NCBI GenBank assembly: GCA_016840385.1
Contig: JAEOSL010000078.1
Span: forward strand, 1 to 16,513
DNA from: Candidatus Thorarchaeota archaeon
GTDB lineage: Archaea; Asgardarchaeota; Thorarchaeia; Thorarchaeales; Thorarchaeaceae
DNA: 16,513 nucleotides
Direction: 5' to 3'
Each line of letters begins with the position of its first letter. The stretch's first letter is position 1. The notes below the pieces were generated by a model, which was not told where the DNA came from, did not search any database, and worked only from the letters and a program-made list of their open reading frames with translations. Shown here in pieces: positions 1-7,585 of this stretch. A program made the translations under genes and the position numbers.

Positions 1-2
1 CA

Positions 3-2819
3 ATAAGAAATGAATCAGGTATAGCAAAATACTTGTTACGATCATTAAAACATATCGGAGCGAATATTGACACACTATCCAATTTGTTGTTAGCACTCCA
101 GCATTGCATTAAAGAAGAAGGCAAACCCGTTGTTATCGTTATCGATGCGATAAATGAGAATAGAGATATTGAAAGTACAAATGCTTCACTTGAGCAATTT
201 CTAGATGATGTAAGCAATTATCCAGAAATTAAAGTTATTATTTCTTGCCGTACAGATTATTTAAAGAGATTTAGCTTTCATCACGAGCGAGCCAATCTGA
301 AATTGATTAGAGGACTTCTCCATAGATTCAATTCTGATGAAGTACGCCGCGCAATCCCACTTCATCTAAAACATTTTCGAATAAATGCTGATTTTTCAGA
401 TGCAGCATTGGATGCCTTATCAATGCCATTCGTGTTGAGGATGTTCTGTGAGGCACATGGAAACACCGAAAATCGTAGAGTCATTCAAAAAGGATATTTC
501 CAAGATATTCTACTTCATAAATTATTTCTCAAATATGAAAAGAGAAAATTTAAAGATCTTCATAAGAAATTTCCAACAGAATTCAGAGAACAGCGACCGT
601 TCCAGAAATGTCTTCTGAAAATTGCTAAGTTGATGTTAGATAATAATGACAATCGTATCAGAATTGAAGATTTACCTGAAGAGTGCGAATCCATTGATGC
701 CAAGGATTCACTCTATATCAGATTACTAGATGAAGAGATATTCTTTGAAGAAACTCCAAGTGATACAGAAACATATGTTCAATTCACATCAGATACATAT
801 CGAGAGTATCGACAAGCAAGATACTTGCATTCGCTATACGAAAAATCAGTAAGTGAATTCACTCTATTCATCAATAATCTAATCTCGAATAGTTCCAGAA
901 TTATGTCAGAAGGTTTGTTGAGATTTCTTTTTGTTGAATTAAGACTAAAATCCAAAATCAATTTGTGGGAAATTATTACTTCCTCTGATGCTATTACAGG
1001 AAGTATCGAAGGATTAGCACAATTAGAGGCTGATGAGATTCAGGATAAAGATGAGATTTTCATCAAATCAATGATTGAAACTGAGTATGCCAGAATCTTC
1101 AATTTGACGTTTCGTAAACCAAGTTCACCGGATTGGAAGCTTGGTCTCTCTTTGCAAGACCAGTTACTCTCCGATATGACCAGTGTGAATAGAGATCTCA
1201 TGTTTGGATCATTCATTTGTGAGAGTCGAGATTATGTAAACAATCAAATTATTTGCAAGCTTCGTGATATAGGAAGCACAATTGATAAAGAGATTGATTT
1301 GAGAAAAGCAAAACCACTTGTAAAATCTGCAATTTGGCTTCTGGGGTCAAATGTCGAAGGTCTTCGATATGCAGCAAATCTTGCACTTCTTGAACTTGGT
1401 ATTCATAAACCTGAATGGATGCTTGATCTGATACGGAAACATTGGACTGTTAATGATTATTATATTCGTGAACGTCTCTTATCATTGGTTTATGCACTTA
1501 GCATTATCAATCCAAAAATTGCAGTTTCGTGTGCAGAAAAGGTAAATGAGTTGTTTTTAGATGATTCTTCAGAACATTACTCAACCCACTTCATGGTCCG
1601 TGAATTCGCAAGGGATATAGTGCTAACAGCATGTGAAAGTGATTTACACCTGTTCTCAAAATCTCAGATTGATAGAATTAAGAGGATCAACCGACCAATA
1701 GATACAGCAAAACATGAACCTAGTAAAATACGTCCCGATGAAACGCAGACTGGATTCTCTAATTATCCGATTATGATGGATATGAAAATATATGAATTTG
1801 GTCATATGGCTCACGATTTTAACAGGCATAGATGTGATGCTACTGATATAGCAATTGAGATAATTCGTAAACGAGGATATAGTGAAGATCATTTCGGAGA
1901 TATAGATAGAGAGATTTCCAATAAATATTGGAACTATCCAAATGATGATGAGGTTCCGACGAAAATTGAACGATTTGGAAAAAAGTATGCTTGGCAGGCA
2001 TATCGGATTCTTCAAGGAGAATGGATTGACACTCTGCCATTTGTTTCAGAATACGAAGAAGATTATCTTAGATTTACACAGCGTGAATTCGACCCATTAT
2101 TTCCAAAAACGGACCAGATACAATTCAATCTCGGAATAGATATGTTGGGGGATTTGCCTTTAGACCAATGGCTTAAGCAACCACCCCCACCAATCGAACG
2201 AATTGTCCTTAGAAAGGATGATTGGGTAGTAGTTGGTGGAAACATCATCCAATCTATCGGGGAGAATCGACGTGTTGCTTTAGGAATCGAATCTTTTTTG
2301 ATCGATTCTTCTGTTGCTCAATCAAGAATTAATGAGATTCAGTGTACTAATTATTCGAACATGCACAATACAATACATCACTTCTGCTATAATCATGAGA
2401 TACCATTACGTTGGGAATTGGACTTTGATGGTCTATTGTGGACATGTACAAGTGATGAAGTGAATGAATTATTTGTGATGTCGGGAAGGTCGGAATACAG
2501 ACTCGGTAAAGGGTTCGCAAGATATGCTCTACGAGCGGATTTCGTTCAAAAGATGGGATTGAAACAAAAACCTCGGACAATGAATTTCACCACTGATGGT
2601 GTTAGTGATGCTGTCAAAACTCAAAGTTGGATCTTCTCTCAAAGTGAACCATTATATCATCCTGAAAGAGGAGAATGGATTCTGGTTCGGTCCGATTTCT
2701 TGAAAGATTATCTACAAAGAAAGAATAAACAGCTAATTATCAAATTAATTGTTGATCGTTGGGGGAAAGAGAACAAGAGAATCAGGAAAATATCATATGA
2801 CACATATCATATTCGATAA
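3..2819 (+). CDS. STAND/NACHT-type NTPase, C-terminal part (5'-truncated by window edge)
   Basis: The frame is open from base 3 to the TAA at 2817-2819, so 938 residues are visible and the N-terminus, with the Walker A loop and any effector domain, lies outside the window. A Walker B strand followed by acidic residues, VVIVIDAINEN, is encoded at about 129-161. It is followed by a sensor-1-like strand, IISCRTDYL, at about 237-263. This pairing is typical of STAND/NACHT P-loop NTPases. A helical or winged-helix segment ends near 780-827, and a HEAT-like helical stretch lies around 1300-1560. The long C-terminal region contains ERFGKKYAWQAY (1968-2003) and ends in a WILVRSDFL-like segment (from 2676). 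Both resemble the C-termini of large bacterial STAND ATPases related to Avs-type antiphage sensors; that resemblance is from memory. The role inferred is a ligand-sensing, oligomerising defence ATPase. The gene is AT-rich compared with later genes, which fits horizontal gain. It converges with the nuclease-like gene at 2973-3632. The STAND call is fairly sure; the defence role is inferred. Confidence 0.8.
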   Translation: MRNESGIAKYLLRSLKHIGANIDTLSNLLLALQHCIKEEGKPVVIVIDAINENRDIESTNASLEQFLDDVSNYPEIKVIISCRTDYLKRFSFHHERANLKLIRGLLHRFNSDEVRRAIPLHLKHFRINADFSDAALDALSMPFVLRMFCEAHGNTENRRVIQKGYFQDILLHKLFLKYEKRKFKDLHKKFPTEFREQRPFQKCLLKIAKLMLDNNDNRIRIEDLPEECESIDAKDSLYIRLLDEEIFFEETPSDTETYVQFTSDTYREYRQARYLHSLYEKSVSEFTLFINNLISNSSRIMSEGLLRFLFVELRLKSKINLWEIITSSDAITGSIEGLAQLEADEIQDKDEIFIKSMIETEYARIFNLTFRKPSSPDWKLGLSLQDQLLSDMTSVNRDLMFGSFICESRDYVNNQIICKLRDIGSTIDKEIDLRKAKPLVKSAIWLLGSNVEGLRYAANLALLELGIHKPEWMLDLIRKHWTVNDYYIRERLLSLVYALSIINPKIAVSCAEKVNELFLDDSSEHYSTHFMVREFARDIVLTACESDLHLFSKSQIDRIKRINRPIDTAKHEPSKIRPDETQTGFSNYPIMMDMKIYEFGHMAHDFNRHRCDATDIAIEIIRKRGYSEDHFGDIDREISNKYWNYPNDDEVPTKIERFGKKYAWQAYRILQGEWIDTLPFVSEYEEDYLRFTQREFDPLFPKTDQIQFNLGIDMLGDLPLDQWLKQPPPPIERIVLRKDDWVVVGGNIIQSIGENRRVALGIESFLIDSSVAQSRINEIQCTNYSNMHNTIHHFCYNHEIPLRWELDFDGLLWTCTSDEVNELFVMSGRSEYRLGKGFARYALRADFVQKMGLKQKPRTMNFTTDGVSDAVKTQSWIFSQSEPLYHPERGEWILVRSDFLKDYLQRKNKQLIIKLIVDRWGKENKRIRKISYDTYHIR

Positions 2820-2841
2820 TACATTCGAGGCAAATCAAACA

Positions 2842-2912
2842 ACAAGTAGAAGGACTGAAGATTAATGATGAATAGCTGCACTACTTGTAGTACAATAGCA
2901 TCACTACAGTGA
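2842..2912. repeat. Cluster of short inverted repeats between convergent genes
   Basis: ACAAGTAG (2842-2849) is complementary to CTACTTGT (2881-2888). ACTACTTGTAGT (2880-2891) and TCACTACAGTGA (2901-2912) are two further small dyads with 5-base arms. They lie in the 153-base gap between the two convergent genes and could mark the ends of both transcripts. No long T-tract follows any of them, so a terminator role is only suggested. Confidence 0.3.
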
Positions 2913-2972
2913 CACCAATCAATCATAAACATGAAAATAATTATTTAGAATCTTCTATAGTACTAATATGAT

Positions 2973-3632
2973 TCAGAAAGAAGTGCTGTCCGGTTTTGGT
3001 TTCAATCCAAATAAGTGAATTCCAGTGCCCTCAATCATATCTATGATGTCTGTTATTCCTCTATCTGGTGCACACCTATCTAGTATAACAAGAAAACCCA
3101 AACATTGATTGTTTCTTTCACACATTTTCTTGAGCTTCTGAATATCATAGCCTATTCGTTTGATATTCCCTGATACTCTGACTTTGAATTCAATGACAGC
3201 TCGAATTCCCTTGAATGGATATGATGGTAGACGCCAATATCGTAAAGCGTTTCTTTCTCCTTTTGCTTTCTCTATTGCCTCTTTCCAAAATTTACATTCA
3301 GTATCGATCACGCAGAGATCAAAACGAGTGCCAGTGTTTCGATCTGCTTTAAGCCAGACATATTCAACATCTTTTTTATTATTTTCATCTTTGTTTCTTT
3401 TCCGAATAACCCGAGACTTCGTCGCACTCAGTTTTTTAAATGGTCTTATTTCACTATGAACTTGAAACTTTCCTAGTTCTCCATCGAGGAGAGAGAATAC
3501 CTTTGCCACGAGGTCACTCTCTGTTAACATGAACTGGATATCATTCCAGTAGGATTCTGTAACATCATTCAAAGCAGATTTAATTTTCCGAAAAATCATT
3601 TTCTGCTCACTATTCAAAATAGAAGACATCAT
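2973..3632 (-). CDS. PD-(D/E)XK nuclease-like protein
   Basis: This gene encodes 219 residues. The order of motifs fits a PD-(D/E)XK fold: an early acidic residue in LTESDLVAKVF (about 36-46), the strand FDLCVID with D105, then AVIEFKVRV with E148 and K150, followed by a helix containing DIQKL. D105 and E148-x-K150 would be the metal-binding and catalytic residues. A hydrophobic strand, GFLVILDR, follows as expected for the core sheet. No signal peptide or membrane segment is seen. The start is ATG at 3632, with a second ATG at 3629. A GAGAGGA-like site sits about 10 bases upstream. The gene converges with the STAND NTPase and so is not in its operon. The likely role is an endonuclease or restriction-like protein in a defence neighbourhood, inferred from motif and context. 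It could instead be an inactive member of the fold or a stand-alone DNA repair enzyme. The exact family is not recognised. Confidence 0.6.
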   Translation of the reverse strand: MMSSILNSEQKMIFRKIKSALNDVTESYWNDIQFMLTESDLVAKVFSLLDGELGKFQVHSEIRPFKKLSATKSRVIRKRNKDENNKKDVEYVWLKADRNTGTRFDLCVIDTECKFWKEAIEKAKGERNALRYWRLPSYPFKGIRAVIEFKVRVSGNIKRIGYDIQKLKKMCERNNQCLGFLVILDRCAPDRGITDIIDMIEGTGIHLFGLKPKPDSTSF

Positions 3633-3891
3633 TGTTCTTTCTTCCTCTCTTTTTCACGCTCTCTCTGTTTGTTCATATAACGGGGTAGCGAACACACAGC
3701 AATGTGGTAGGAGGGGGAGTTATGTTATGTAATGAGGGTATGTTACGAAAACTAAGCTGTGTGCTCACCAATGATCCACGCCAACTCCTACAAGTAATAG
3801 TATCTATGACCTTGCTAATAAATTCATCATGCGTAACCTCTGTGTGGTGCTTTTCAATACTCAATAATACAGATTATTGGAAGATGTCATA
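3633..3891. other. 259-base intergenic stretch with interleaved inverted repeats
   Basis: No convincing gene is seen. GAACACACAGC (3690-3700) pairs with GCTGTGTGCTC (3756-3766) in 10 of 11 positions. GTAGGAG (3708-3714) pairs with CTCCTAC (3783-3789). The two pairings interleave, the arrangement of an RNA pseudoknot. CTGTGTGGTGC near 3840-3850 is a further near-complement of the first arm. The stretch also holds the 5' flanks of the nuclease-like gene (minus) and of the small gene that starts at 3892 (plus). Confidence 0.3.
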
Positions 3892-4119
3892 ATGTGTAAT
3901 GTACACGATGAACGAGATGCATGGATGATGCTCATGGATCTCTCTACTATCACTAGGGATCTATTAGACAAACTAGAGGAAGATGCTAAGCGTCAGGTGA
4001 ACACTTCTCTAAACCTGAAGAATATCACCGGAATAGACAAGCAGCGATACTTTGCCCTTAAGGTGATTCAATTACTGAAGAAGACCCATCAAGAGTTTGA
4101 TGCTGCATGGGGTCGATAG
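3892..4119 (+). CDS. Small helical protein of unknown function
   Basis: This gene encodes 75 residues from ATG 3892. A GGAAG at 3879-3883 sits 8 bases upstream and supports this ATG over the in-frame TTG at 3877. The product is not recognised. It appears to be all alpha-helical, with two amphipathic segments, LDKLEEDAKRQV and RYFALKVIQLLKKTHQEF, joined by NLKNITGID. It has one cysteine, no metal-binding motif and no membrane segment. It stands alone: 259 bases separate it from the cyclin-repeat operon downstream and 259 from the divergent nuclease-like gene upstream. It could be a small accessory or protein-interaction module of the defence region or a chance frame. The biased amino-acid composition and the SD-like site favour a real gene, with modest certainty. 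Confidence 0.5.
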   Translation: MCNVHDERDAWMMLMDLSTITRDLLDKLEEDAKRQVNTSLNLKNITGIDKQRYFALKVIQLLKKTHQEFDAAWGR

Positions 4120-4378
4120 TTCTTGGTGCTGTCAATTTTCTTCATTTCTTAATTTTGTTAGGAAACTCCTGAATACCTGCAAAACAAGGCCTTCATTGAT
4201 AGTGATTTCCTACTTATAGCACATTAAATACAAAATAAAGTGATGATAATGCCATTTTAGTTTCATAGGACCAACATAACTTTTCAAATTCAACTATATT
4301 CTATATCAAATCCATTTCAACATCAACTCAAGACCTAACTAATCATGGGTATAGTAAATAGTAGGAGTAGAGAAAGAA
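4120..4378. other. AT-rich intergenic leader region of the cyclin/TPR cluster
   Basis: This 259-base gap has no coding potential that I can see. It contains AT-rich elements that could serve as TATA boxes: ATTAAATA at 4223-4230 and ACTATATTCTATATC at 4293-4307. It ends in the AGGAG of the next gene at 4363-4367. The distance from either TATA candidate to the start codon implies a leader of roughly 50 bases or more. Confidence 0.35.
4293..4307 (+). promoter_or_regulatory. Candidate TATA element for the cyclin/TPR operon
   Basis: ACTATATTCTATATC lies in the AT-rich leader, about 72-86 bases before ATG 4379. Initiation about 25 bases downstream would place the transcript start near 4325-4330. 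ATTAAATA at 4223-4230 is an alternative. No clear BRE precedes either, so the choice is weak. Confidence 0.25.
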
Positions 4379-5089
4379 ATGTCATCAGTAACAAGTACGT
4401 CAAGTTCACACTCGGTAGAGAGGGATGCAAGCTCACAGGTTCTTATTCATGTGATCGAGAAGTTGCAGGATGAAGACCGACAAAAAGTGAGTCCTTTCTT
4501 TACGCAAATCGAGAATTATTACCATCAGCGCATGGATGAAGTCCATCCCCATCGAACAAAGCGGAGGAAGCTGGCCATTGTCAGGGCAGCCGCAGCGTAT
4601 GATGCTTTTCTAATGTTCGAGAAACGTACACGCGTTAAAATCAGAACTCAATTCATTTCGGAAGCATTGGGTGTTGCAATTTGTAGTATGAATGCAACAT
4701 GGAGAGCACTATTTGATTCACGAGTTAAGGTAGACCTTTCACGAGTGACAGGCATATACGTGACTGATCAGAAGATACCAGAGATCGTGACCATGATAGT
4801 TCATGCATTACAAAAGGCTCTGGAGAAGAATACTCCGGAAACAGATACATGGTTCAAGACTATTGAAACACTGGCGATAGCACTCATAGAACAGACAAGT
4901 GTGGACGGATACAGACCTGAGGTTATTGCTGCCGCGGCAGTATATGGAGCAGTACAACATGATACGGGAATCTCTGTTGTTTCGATTGCTAAGCAGGAGA
5001 TAGATTATGCATGTACCTATAGTGCATCTGCAATCAACCAAGCGTGGGTTGAACTCTTCAAAGAAAGGAGTATTTCAAGTATCGAGTGA
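4379..5089 (+). CDS. TFIIB-like cyclin-fold protein lacking a zinc ribbon
   Basis: This gene encodes 236 residues. Two cyclin-type repeats are visible. Repeat 1 (about 37-113) has the alanine-rich helix RAAAAYDAF and ends in SMNATWRALF. Repeat 2 (about 133-227) has IAAAAVYGAV and ends in SAINQAWVELF. The AAAxY core helix followed by a recognition-like helix (S..I..AW..LF) matches the cyclin core of archaeal TFB. Canonical TFB also has an N-terminal zinc ribbon and B-finger of about 100 residues. Here the N-terminus is a Ser/Thr-rich tail with no cysteine pairs, so the RNA polymerase-recruiting part is missing. A basic patch, HRTKRRK (58-64), precedes repeat 1. It may bind DNA or TBP without recruiting polymerase, as a regulator, or be a cyclin-fold scaffold. 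AGGAG lies at 4363-4367. The TPR gene follows after 18 bases. The fold assignment is reasonably sure; the function is inferred. Confidence 0.65.
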   Translation: MSSVTSTSSSHSVERDASSQVLIHVIEKLQDEDRQKVSPFFTQIENYYHQRMDEVHPHRTKRRKLAIVRAAAAYDAFLMFEKRTRVKIRTQFISEALGVAICSMNATWRALFDSRVKVDLSRVTGIYVTDQKIPEIVTMIVHALQKALEKNTPETDTWFKTIETLAIALIEQTSVDGYRPEVIAAAAVYGAVQHDTGISVVSIAKQEIDYACTYSASAINQAWVELFKERSISSIE

Positions 5090-5107
5090 TACAGGAGTAA
5101 GAAGAAG

Positions 5108-6232
5108 ATGGTAGTTTGGGATGTTGACTCATACTCTGGTTTTGACCTTAGTGAGGATGAGAGTGATACTATCTACATGATGAGTCCAGAAGAACTACTT
5201 GAACGGGCCAAGGACCTTGAGGGAAGACCGAAGAAGAAACGAGTTGCATCTGATGCCTACCTGCATCTTGCCCGACGGTACATAGTGCTCAGAAAAGGAG
5301 ATGCCGCACTTAAGATACTCAAGCATGCAACCGACCTGAATTCAAGTAATGGACAGGCGTGGTTTCATCTGGGTATGCTGTACCGTGAAGAACACCAGTA
5401 TCATGGTGCCAGTCATTGTTTCAAGAAATCTCTCAGATTTCGGCCAAAGGTAGTCGAACACTGGGTGGAGCAGGGAGTCGTCAAGTACATCTTGGGAGAG
5501 TGGAACGAAACTATTCGATTCTTGCGCAAGTCTCTAGAGATAGAACGAACTTCGCGCGGTCTTCAATATCTGGGACTCGCACTCTTTGAGGTTGGGGAGA
5601 GAGAAGAAGCACTAATACATCTTCAAGAGGCACACGCGCTGGCTCCAGAGGACCAGCAGATAATGTTCTCACTGGGAATCTTGCTTTTCCGCGAAGGAGA
5701 AGTAGCAGAAGCAAGAGAGCTACTTCAGAGTTCAGTTGAACATCCGAAGCATCAACGGAAGAAGGTGCAATTGAGAATTCGAGATGCTCTGGACATTGGG
5801 AATGAGAAGGTCGAAACATGGATGTGTCTGGGCGATATTTTTGAACGTATTGAGCGAGAATGGGAAACCACTATCATCTATGGGATTGCTACACGTGTTG
5901 ACCCAAAACACGCTCAGGCTTGGTTCCAACTTGCGCAGGTACAACACAACTATGAGCTCTATGAGGGATGTATTTTGCAGGCGTGGATGTGTGACCCTCG
6001 CGACCCTGATATTCTATATGCTCACGCTGAAACTTTCTACGAAGCTGGGCTGACAAAGGATGCTCTAGATATGTTCAATGAGGTCCTTGCGATGAGACCA
6101 GACCATAGTGGAGCACTATTCAGACAAGGGGAGATACACGACGAGTTCGAGGAAGCAGAGAAACAAGGACATGCTCCATATCTGGGTGAGTACGGATGTT
6201 ATGTTCCTGATGAAGCGTATGATGATTATTAG
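5108..6232 (+). CDS. TPR-repeat protein, about eight repeats
   Basis: This gene encodes 374 residues, mostly tetratricopeptide repeats. Repeats are seen at about 49-80, 82-115, 116-148, 149-182, 183-215, 234-267, 269-300 and 301-333. They have the usual W/Y-x2-L/G-x2-Y/F ... A ... P pattern, for example AWFHLGMLY and GLQYLGLALF. The N-terminal 45 residues are acidic and end in a basic RPKKKR. The C-terminal 40 are acidic and aromatic, rich in E, D and Y. There is no signal peptide or membrane segment, so it is probably a cytoplasmic scaffold that binds peptides or partner proteins. AGGAG at 5093-5097 is 10 bases before the ATG. The gene is 18 bases after the TFIIB-like gene and 14 bases before a second TPR gene. 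The partner is unknown; the TFIIB-like protein is the obvious candidate by linkage. Confidence 0.85.
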   Translation: MVVWDVDSYSGFDLSEDESDTIYMMSPEELLERAKDLEGRPKKKRVASDAYLHLARRYIVLRKGDAALKILKHATDLNSSNGQAWFHLGMLYREEHQYHGASHCFKKSLRFRPKVVEHWVEQGVVKYILGEWNETIRFLRKSLEIERTSRGLQYLGLALFEVGEREEALIHLQEAHALAPEDQQIMFSLGILLFREGEVAEARELLQSSVEHPKHQRKKVQLRIRDALDIGNEKVETWMCLGDIFERIEREWETTIIYGIATRVDPKHAQAWFQLAQVQHNYELYEGCILQAWMCDPRDPDILYAHAETFYEAGLTKDALDMFNEVLAMRPDHSGALFRQGEIHDEFEEAEKQGHAPYLGEYGCYVPDEAYDDY

Positions 6233-6246
6233 ATATGAGAGGATGA

Positions 6247-7257
6247 ATGAACATGACTGTAGATAATGAAGAACGAGAGCTGACCGGTAAGCGACTCAGT
6301 GAAGACGACATGATGTATTTCAGATGTTATCGAGACCTTCTATTCAGACATGCCCCTTCACAACGTGAGAGAGACCTTGTAACTACAACCTTTGAACACC
6401 TAGTGACAGAGGGCGTTGGAACACTGGAACAGGAGATACTAGATGCAATCGAGACGGAACCAACCTCCCTTCACTGTATCCTACTCACTATGGTCTACTT
6501 TGCATCTGAGCGATACGGGAGTGGTTACGAGCTTGTGGGAAAGGCTCTTTCTCTTGAACCAGAATTCGTTCCTGCAATCAATATCCTTGCAGAGGTACGA
6601 ATCCTTGAGAAGAATATTGATGATGCCATATCGATACTTGAGAAGTCTATTGTTCTGGACCCTGACCAGTTTCAAGCACGTCATATGCTAGCGGATACCT
6701 ACCGACAGACTGGACAACATGAACATGCACTAAGGGTTCTTGACCCATTGCGAAACATGACTCCTGAAAGTCCTGACCTGTGGATCTGGTTGCGAGCGAG
6801 TCATGAAGCTCTGGGAACAATCCTTCTCTTTCAGAACCAACTACTGGACACCACAGAGCATCATCCTGATTGCTACATGGTCTGGTTCCAACTTGGCTAT
6901 CATTACGTAGCTATCAGTAGATTGCAGGAAGCACTTGATGCATTTTCGAGGGCCAATGTACTATGTCCAAATGACGCAGGGATCTTGTCGAATATGGGAC
7001 ATGTCTTTCATCGAATGAGAAACTATGAGGCTGCAATACAGCATTTCAGGAGGGCAACACGACTCGATCCTACTCATGCAAGCTCATGGATGAATCTTGC
7101 TACAACATTGTTTCAGATGGATCGACAGGATGATGAGTATCGCGAAGCACTCCAGAGAGTAGCAGAGCTAGAACCCAACATACTGGATAGAGCTACCTTC
7201 TATCGCTTGAAGGATGGAGTAGGAGTTCCATCAGGCTACAGAGGTGAGTCAATGTGA
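6247..7257 (+). CDS. Second TPR-repeat protein
   Basis: This gene encodes 336 residues. TPR units can be traced at about 73-106, 107-140, 141-174, 175-208 (weak), 209-242, 243-276 and 277-311, with clear signatures such as MVWFQLGYHYVAI and ASSWMNLATTLF. The first 70 residues are helical but not TPR. There is no membrane segment. The start is uncertain: GAGAGGA at 6237-6243 is only 3 bases from ATG 6247 but 9 from the in-frame ATG 6253, so a product two residues shorter is likely. It differs clearly from the preceding TPR protein and is not a recent tandem copy. Its stop overlaps the GTG start of the next small gene by 4 bases (GTGA), indicating translational coupling. It probably acts as a protein-binding scaffold with its operon partners. 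Confidence 0.85.
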   Translation: MNMTVDNEERELTGKRLSEDDMMYFRCYRDLLFRHAPSQRERDLVTTTFEHLVTEGVGTLEQEILDAIETEPTSLHCILLTMVYFASERYGSGYELVGKALSLEPEFVPAINILAEVRILEKNIDDAISILEKSIVLDPDQFQARHMLADTYRQTGQHEHALRVLDPLRNMTPESPDLWIWLRASHEALGTILLFQNQLLDTTEHHPDCYMVWFQLGYHYVAISRLQEALDAFSRANVLCPNDAGILSNMGHVFHRMRNYEAAIQHFRRATRLDPTHASSWMNLATTLFQMDRQDDEYREALQRVAELEPNILDRATFYRLKDGVGVPSGYRGESM

Positions 7258-7418
7258 GCTGGTACATCTGCTCAAACTCAGGACTCACACAGGACAAGTG
7301 TGTGTGTCTGGATTGCGACCTGTGGACTCATCGGTTCAAGTTCATCTGTATTGATGCCGAGGATATCAAGATGTTATCTCGACTATGGAAGGGCAGGTGG
7401 AGTTCTTCAAAGAACTGA
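7254..7418 (+). CDS. Tiny cysteine-rich protein, 54 residues
   Basis: Too short for ordinary gene calling but well supported. GTG 7254 overlaps the upstream TGA by 4 bases, and a strong GAGGTGA site (7241-7247) lies 6 bases before it. The product has cysteines at 6, 16, 18, 21 and 32. The cluster C-x9-C-x-C-x2-C is followed by an aromatic stretch, WTHRFKFIC, which looks like a small metal-binding knuckle. The last 20 residues are basic (SRLWKGRWSSSK). The gene overlaps the next one by 34 bases in another frame. It could be a stand-alone zinc protein, or the N-terminal half of one longer zinc protein whose second half is the next frame, joined by a -1 shift or split by a sequencing error. No family is recognised. 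Confidence 0.55.
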   Translation: MSWYICSNSGLTQDKCVCLDCDLWTHRFKFICIDAEDIKMLSRLWKGRWSSSKN

Positions 7419-7585
7419 AGGAGAAAGGGTACCAGATTACAAAACCTCACGATGATTATATGATGATCACTCCACCCTATAGAGAAGGTTTCTACTGGGC
7501 TCGATGTAAGGGATGTTACGAAATCTTTGAAGAAGAAGAAGGGTGTAACCAACGACTCTGTAAGAAGTGTAGTGAGGGAGAGTGA
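7385..7585 (+). CDS. Small zinc-ribbon-like protein, 66 residues
   Basis: This gene encodes 66 residues from ATG 7385, the only start available in its open frame after the stop at 7352-7354. The C-terminal third carries cysteines 41, 44, 54, 59 and 62 in the pattern C-x2-C-x9-C-x4-C-x2-C (RCKGCYEIF ... RLCKKC), a treble-clef or zinc-ribbon-like site. The N-terminal part is a helix, EFFKELKEKGYQ, followed by a beta-like segment, YMMITPPYREGFYWAR. No SD is seen before the ATG. The gene starts 34 bases inside the previous small frame, so translation probably depends on reinitiation or frameshifting from it. The next gene's ATG directly follows its TGA. It is a likely nucleic-acid or protein-binding zinc module of the operon; no specific family is recognised. 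Confidence 0.65.
   Translation: MEGQVEFFKELKEKGYQITKPHDDYMMITPPYREGFYWARCKGCYEIFEEEEGCNQRLCKKCSEGE

Noticed and set aside
3..3632. The STAND ATPase and PD-(D/E)XK protein as a single two-gene defence system
   Set aside because: They are on opposite strands and converge, so they are not co-transcribed; without the missing N-terminus no pairing can be claimed.
3704..3892. Open + strand frame of 62 codons before the small gene, with a minus-strand frame over it
   Set aside because: Odd composition, no supporting SD for its start, overlaps the interleaved inverted repeats and runs up to the better start at 3892.
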